From NCBI GenBank assembly GCA_030278955.1, contig JAOANR010000014.1, positions 41,491,453-41,555,452 of the forward strand: a DNA stretch of 64,000 bases. Reading direction: 5' to 3'. Under the pieces are notes generated by a model, which was given only the letters and a program-made list of their open reading frames with translations, had not been told where the DNA came from and did not search any database. Source of the stretch: Hygrophila difformis. Its lineage: Eukaryota > Streptophyta > Magnoliopsida > Lamiales > Acanthaceae. Of the stretch, positions 59,111 through 64,000 are shown one piece after another. The position numbers and the translations under genes were made by a program. How positions within the stretch are numbered: position 1 is the first letter of the stretch; the number at the start of each line of letters is the position of its first letter.

Positions 59111-60706
59111 ATGTCTCTACATGAAAAGATGCCACTTAGAGCGCCTACCGATGAAGCGGTAGAAAGCACCTCTCAATCGCAACAGGGTATAATGCAAACT
59201 CCTGTACTGTCCGAGCAAGTGCGGCTATCGATGACTGAATCGATGGCCGAGTTCATGCCTTTATTACCAAAGCACTTAGTGGATGTGTTGCGGTCTGCCA
59301 TGGCCGACCAAGCAGATAGAATTTGCAGTTCCTTGCGTACTCAGCAAGATAGACCTGTTCCTGCAAACGACATGAATGTACCGTACAGTCTCTCATGCCC
59401 GAGGCCGACAGACGGCCAACAGAGGGTTTGGGGAGCCACATATGGCCAGTCGCCACTCCCGGAGCCCGGAAGCAGCCCGGCTAGCCTGTTTCCATTTTCA
59501 CATCAGACGGCTTATTCCTTCACTCCAGCGGCACCTAGCATGCAGACCCTTGGTTATGCGGCACATCCAGTGCCGATCTATGCATCGCCAGGATATTTGA
59601 TGGCCTCCAATGCTTCACACGACTGTCCAACGGCCTCTGATGGATCTGGCATGCCACCATGTCAAGCGGCACTCCCTGTGCCGAACGTTCTCACCACACC
59701 TTATGTGTCTAACTACTCACCAATACCGGCACTATCGCACCCTAGTTGGATGCCGCCAACGCAAAGAGGGCAGGCGGCACCACAGCCATATGGAGTGGCT
59801 TCAACACCGGCCACATCTGCCACAACCGCCATGCCAGTACTGGCATCCGTACCGAAGCCTAGTTGGATACCGCCAACGCAAGGGGGGCAGGCGCTACAGC
59901 CAAATGAAAGGGCTTCAACAACTGCCACACCTCCCACAATCGCCATGCCTCCTGCACAGACACCCATGGTGTCACCCGAGTTGCTTGCGGACCTAATGCA
60001 GCAACATTTTGGAGTTCAACTAAGGCCGATGGAGCGGCCTACATACAGGAAACCTTACCCTGATTGGGTAGACACCATGCAACCATACCCCATGGGCTTC
60101 AAGATGCCCGAGTTCACCACATTCTCAGGGGACGATGGCAAGTCAACTGTGGAGCATGTGGGCAAATTCACCTCCCAGTGTGGTGAAGCGGCGACCGATG
60201 ATTGGTTGAAGTTGAGACTGTTCAGTTTATCCCTTACTGGACCTGCCTATACGTGGTATGTATCGTTGCGGGCTAACTCAATTCAAAATTGGGACGAACT
60301 GGAGCGAGCATTCCATGGCAGATTCTATACACCGTTGACACAAGTGAGTCTCGCAGACCTTACCAATGCCAAGCAATTTGCCGATGAGGCGGCAAGCACA
60401 TTTATTAACAGACTACAGCGACTTAAGAGCCGATGCACTATGGCAATCCCTAATAGGGAGATAGTCGATATTGCGGTGGCGAATATGTTGCCAAAGTTGA
60501 AAGAACGTTTAATTATGCAGGATTCCTCTGATCTTGCCCAGCTGGCCGAGAAAGCGGCCCGCTTGGAAAATTTCCTTGAGGAACAAGATGAGAAGCGTCT
60601 ACCTACACACGACACTCGTTTTGAGGAATTAAAGCACAATAAAGAGGTAGATGAACCAAGGTTGTTCGCCAAGGCAATAACCTTGGGTAGTAAAAACCCT
60701 GGATAG
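59111..60706 (+). CDS. retrotransposon Gag protein, copy 2
   Basis: 531 aa from ATG 59111, with the same Pro/Thr-rich N-terminus, Gag domain and charged C-terminus as copy 1. Four amino-acid differences were noticed relative to copy 1, all in the Pro-rich half: HDCPT for HGCPT, APQPYG for APHPYG, GGQALQ for GGKALQ, and ERAST for ERTST. No stop or frameshift. No CCHC motif and no Pol downstream. It starts 107 bp after the LTR. Confidence 0.9.
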   Translation: MSLHEKMPLRAPTDEAVESTSQSQQGIMQTPVLSEQVRLSMTESMAEFMPLLPKHLVDVLRSAMADQADRICSSLRTQQDRPVPANDMNVPYSLSCPRPTDGQQRVWGATYGQSPLPEPGSSPASLFPFSHQTAYSFTPAAPSMQTLGYAAHPVPIYASPGYLMASNASHDCPTASDGSGMPPCQAALPVPNVLTTPYVSNYSPIPALSHPSWMPPTQRGQAAPQPYGVASTPATSATTAMPVLASVPKPSWIPPTQGGQALQPNERASTTATPPTIAMPPAQTPMVSPELLADLMQQHFGVQLRPMERPTYRKPYPDWVDTMQPYPMGFKMPEFTTFSGDDGKSTVEHVGKFTSQCGEAATDDWLKLRLFSLSLTGPAYTWYVSLRANSIQNWDELERAFHGRFYTPLTQVSLADLTNAKQFADEAASTFINRLQRLKSRCTMAIPNREIVDIAVANMLPKLKERLIMQDSSDLAQLAEKAARLENFLEEQDEKRLPTHDTRFEELKHNKEVDEPRLFAKAITLGSKNPG

Positions 60707-61662
60707 TGGGCCTGGGGCGCCATCGACAGCGGCCTTGGAGGCCGAGTAGTCGGTGACTGAGAATGGCGCCTGGCTGAGTATGGCGGCCCGACTGAGGATG
60801 TCACCCTGGCTGATACTCGAATGGCGACCCGGGAAGAAAAGCTGATGGAGGCCTGGAACAGACCAAGGTGGCGGCCAAGGCAACAAGTGGCGGCCTCCTT
60901 CAAGCTCTACGATGATGGCGGCCTCTTGAGAGGATGGCGGCCTCAGAGCGAATGGTGGCCTCTTAGGGATGGCGGCCTCAGAGCGAGTGGCGGCCTCCTC
61001 CAAATAGACAGGGATGACGGCCTCCGGGAATAGGAATGGCGGCCTCCTCCAGAGAACAAGGGATGACGGCCCTCAAGCTCGAACAAGTGGCGGTCGGAGC
61101 CCTCTCCGACGGTGGCGGCTTGAAGGCAGAAACGGAGATGGTGGCCTCTCGCGAGATGATGGCAGCGGCCTCTTCGGAAAGGGGATGGCGGCCAAGGAGA
61201 TGGTTGTGGCGGCCTCAGATCTCTCCAGGGGTGGCGGCCTCCAAGCTCCCTTGGTAGTGGCGGCTTCAGGTGCAGGGATGGCAACTTCCTCCTCAATAGG
61301 AGATGACGGCCTCCACAGGCAGTGATGGCGGCCTCCAGACCGAGAGGAGATGGCGGCTCTCGTGCAAGGTGGTGATGGCAGCCAAGGAAGATGCTGGTGG
61401 CGGCCAAAACAGCTCAATGGCAGCCTCGGTGGTGGCGGCCTGCTGGGGCTAAGATGGCGGCCCTCTAGGGCGAGGGTGGCGGCCTCCAGCCTTAGTGGTG
61501 GCGGCCTCCAGGCGAAGTCGGCGGCCAGACGACACTCTGTCGACGGCGGCGGCCGGAATCCGAACGAGAAGAAGATGAAGCATGATGGGCCTCCAAACTC
61601 GAATTTATGCGCGCAAAATTGTCTTAAAATGCTAATCAGACAAAATGCGCGAGGGGGGCATC
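60707..61662 (+). other. GGCGGCC-rich region between gag and 3' LTR, copy 2
   Basis: Same composition as 53378-54333, with two noticed changes (CTCCGACGG near 61109, and GGCCTCTTCGG near 61170 where copy 1 has GGCCTCGTCGG). It is non-coding and ends in the GCGAGGGGGGCATC purine tract. Confidence 0.7.
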
Positions 61663-62757
61663 TGTTAACATAGCAAAAATATATTAAGCCCAATGGAGTT
61701 GTTCGTCTAAATAAATTAGCCCAATTGGGTAAAATATATCCGGAAGAGGGAGGCCGCGTAGACAGCCCGGAAGAGGGAGGCCGCGTAGATACAGCCCGGA
61801 AGAGGGAGGCCGCGTAGACACAGCCCGGAAGAGGGAGGCCGCGTAGACAGCCCGGAAGAGGGAGGCCGCGTAGACACAGCCCGGAAGAGGGAGGCCGCGT
61901 AGACACGCCCGAGAGAGGGAGGCCGCGTAGACACAGCCCGGGAGAGGGAGGCCGCGTAGACACAGCCCGGAAGAGGGAGGCCGCGTAGACACAGCCCGGA
62001 AGAGGGAGGCCGCGTAGACAGCCCGGAAGAGGGAGGCCGCGTAGACACAGCCCGGAAGAGGGAGGCCGCGTAGACACAGCCCGAGAGAGGGAGGCCGCGT
62101 AGACACAGCCCGGGAGAGGGAGGCCGCGTAGACACAGCCCGGAAGAGGGAGGCCGTCTGTAAGGGTGGAGGCCATGGAGGCCCAAAGAGATGGTGGAGGC
62201 CGTCTGTAAGGGTGGAGGCCATGGAGGCCCAAAGAGATGGTGGAGGCCGTCCATAAGAATGGAGGCCGTCTGTAAGGGTGGAGGCCATGAAGGCCCAAAG
62301 AGATGGTGGAGGCCGTCCGTAAGAATGGAGGCCGTCCTTTAAGGATGGAGGCCCAGAAAAGTTGGGTTTAGGGTTCAGGATGGAGGCCGTCTTGGAGGCC
62401 GCCTTTAATGAAGCTGTGTCGAGATCAGGATGGAGGCCTCATGTAAGGAAACATATCAAGGCAAGATACTGTATAAGGAAACAAATCCAGACAGATCATG
62501 GAGTGAAGATCCATCACCCCTATATATATGCGATGCGGTACCACTTGCGAGGGGGCTCCAATTCTTCTCAAGAAGCCGTCTTTATTTTTCTTTACTTTCT
62601 TTATTGCTTTCCTGCACTTTACAGCTTTCAGTACTTTTCGATTCCTTTACAGTTTTCCCTTTCAATTCCTGTAATCTTTCCTCCATTTTTCTTGTAATCC
62701 TTCCTCTAAGTTCATCAATAAAAGAGAAATCTTTTCTCCCAAATTTCACCGTTAACA
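61663..62757 (+). repeat. 3' LTR of gag-only element, copy 2, expanded minisatellite
   Basis: 1095 bp. The minisatellite (61738-62158) has about 15 units against nine in the other three LTRs. A block of units appears twice in the same order of variants (CCCGAGAG, CCCGGGAG, CCCGGAAG), so the expansion was by duplication of a multi-unit block. The 393-codon minus-strand frame here is a repeat artefact. Confidence 0.85.
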
Positions 62758-62762
62758 GGACC

Positions 62763-63134
62763 TTTTTACCTATACAAGTCTTCTTTATATCCTTGCCAAA
62801 GCCTTAGCTGAAGGGCCCTTACACTTGAACTCTCTCAGATGTAGCAGGAAAAAGAATAAAAATAAATTAAAATAAAAATACAAAGATCTACTTCAACATC
62901 TATTGTATCATGTTATCATTCTTTATTTTTTATTTAGTTAATAGATGGTTTAATTTCCTTGTAAATTAAATTGAATGTTTTTGTTTCCTTTAACCTATAT
63001 TGTACTCCCTGACATATAGGTTCTCAATCTTTAAATAAGAAAAGATTGAGAAGTTCCCCTCACACTTCCTGCTATATATAAGCACTAATTATGATATTAA
63101 ATTTTTCTTTACTATTCAATTCAATAAAAGTACA
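62763..63134. other. AT-rich flank, duplicate of 55263-55634
   Basis: No gene was seen. Same content as the first copy. Confidence 0.5.
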
Positions 63135-63847
63135 TACTTCCTCCATCCCATGTAAGATGGAACATTGGGTCGATGACACAGTATATTATGCAAAAGCAGT
63201 CATGGATTTAATTGTATAGATTTGTATGGTGTGATGGTAGGTGTTGAGATTTTATTTAATTTATTTATTGGTATGGTATGATGGTCATGAGAGGGAATTT
63301 ATTGGTGAGAGAATTTGAAAGTTCAATTGATTTATTTATTAGTGTGATGTGATGGTAGTGGGTTTGTCTTTATGTTAGTGCGTTTAATTTTTTTTAAAAA
63401 AAATATTACTTATAGAAACCTTTCATCTGGTGGGAATAGGGGTGGGTCGCTATATACCGCGATACCGGTATATACCGCAATACCGATATGATGGTATATA
63501 GAGAATGTTCGGTATGTCGGTATATACCGCAATATCGGTATGTCGGTATGTAGCGAATGTTCGGTATGTCGGTATATACCGTGATACCGGTATGTACCGA
63601 AGGTTCGGTACGGTAACGGTATACCGCGGTATCAAATAATTTATACTGTTACCGTACCGAAATCTTACGGTACGGTATGTATACCGTACCGAAAATTACG
63701 GCATACCGAAAATTTCGGTATTCTCGATATTTTTTCGGTACGATATGTGCGGTATGCGGTATATTCGGTATTTTTTCCCAGCCCTAGGGGGGAAAACCCA
63801 AAAAAGAAAACTTTTCATCTTACATGTAAGTTGTAACGAAGGAAGTA
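63135..63847. mobile_element. mariner-like MITE with nested hAT MITE, complete copy
   Basis: The ends are TACTTCCTCCATCCCATGTA and (inverted) TACTTCCTTCGTTACAACTT, both with ACATGTAAGAT or CCATGTAAGAT further in, so the terminal inverted repeat extends about 40 bp. Inside, 63437-63786 is a 350-bp hAT-type MITE (ends TAGGGGTGGG and inverted TAGGGCTGGG; flanks GGTGGGAA and GGGGGGAA) made of GGTATACCG-like palindromic words. No gene. Confidence 0.72.
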
Positions 63848-64000
63848 CTATTTTTAAATCCCAAAACTTAAATCCATGATTTTTATTTATTTACTTTTTT
63901 ACCAAAATGACTTCTCCTTTTATCTCAATTCAGGCATACCCCGGACAAAGACCCAGATAAAAATATATTGCTAGCATCTGATTTCATGGTTTTCATATAT
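63848..64000. other. unassigned sequence at window edge
   Basis: AT-rich, beyond the right breakpoint of the duplication. By synteny it should be the original continuation of the transporter locus, whose N-terminal exons may lie further right. No exon was recognised in these 153 bp. Confidence 0.4.

Larger units (their letters stand above)
58128..62757 (+). mobile_element. gag-only LTR retrotransposon, copy 2
   Basis: Same element at the same site as copy 1, with LTRs at 58128-59004 and 61663-62757 and the same GGACC flanks (58123-58127 and 62758-62762). It was copied by the segmental duplication and is not a second insertion: 5' LTR-specific and 3' LTR-specific base differences are shared between the two copies. 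A probable primer-binding site lies at about 59008-59025 and the polypurine tract just before 61663. Confidence 0.88.
56321..63826. repeat. tandem segmental duplication, unit 2
   Basis: Second copy of the 7.3-kb unit, 7.5 kb long because of a larger minisatellite in its last LTR. CATGT is shared by the left breakpoint (48999), the junction (56321) and the right breakpoint (63823). Apart from minisatellite length the two units differ by scattered single bases. Confidence 0.92.

Noticed and set aside
61073..62254. 393-codon minus-strand frame and similar ones at 53744-54754, 50777-51216 and 58099-58545
   Set aside because: They are the 27/29-bp minisatellite and GGCGGCC repeats read through; the motif SGLCLRGLPLPG repeats with the DNA unit, and all three frames are open at once.
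58128..62757. Second independent insertion of the gag-only element
   Set aside because: Same target site, same GGACC duplications and shared LTR-specific bases show it was copied with the segmental duplication.

Overview
This window is nuclear DNA of a flowering plant, most likely a eudicot. Four things support that: an intact five-exon gene for a PRONE-type RopGEF (a plant-only family), exons of a plant OCT7/NiaP-type transporter, a plant SLY1 3' exon, and a dense nest of plant transposable elements (Ty1/copia, giant-LTR, gag-only LTR, LINE, CACTA, hAT and mariner-like MITEs). The species cannot be read from the sequence. No bacterial operons, CRISPR arrays or complete tRNA/rRNA genes were seen.

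Layout. 1-10.2 kb: a non-autonomous copia-like LTR element on the minus strand (876-6593, target duplication GGGTA) with a solo LTR nested in its left LTR (1461-3111, target duplication AAAAG). A decayed copia pol region follows (6.6-8.1 kb), then the 3' end of a SLY1-like gene split by a 2-kb insert made of palindromic repeat units. 11.6-14.4 kb: the only clearly intact host gene, a RopGEF on the minus strand (558 aa). 15-19.7 kb: nested MITEs, two LINE RNase H tails, a CACTA end and a degenerate hAT transposase.

19.9-46.8 kb: a roughly 200-bp tandem repeat array rich in the palindrome CATTCGAGTG-G-CACTCGAATG. It is split at ATGCA by a 23.2-kb LTR element. That element has the order LTR-internal-LTR-internal-LTR (LTR 5886 bp each; internals 2768 and 2765 bp). 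It carries a primer-binding site for tRNA-Asp on the minus strand, has no visible gag or pol, and its LTRs are almost identical. Each LTR carries an array of very regular GC-rich hairpins.

46.8-64 kb: a decayed OCT7/NiaP-type transporter gene (minus strand; frameshifts and a stop). One exon and its flanks were tandemly duplicated (7.3 kb unit, breakpoints in a shared CATGT). Each duplicate carries a 4.5-kb LTR element encoding only Gag (target duplication GGACC), whose LTRs hold a 27/29-bp minisatellite. The duplication breakpoint lies in the terminal inverted repeat of a mariner-like MITE that itself contains a hAT-type MITE.

The host genes show no joint pathway. The window is mainly a record of nested insertion, unequal recombination and segmental duplication. 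The most unusual items are the three-LTR giant element with its hairpin array, the palindromic satellite it split, and the duplicated gag-only element.
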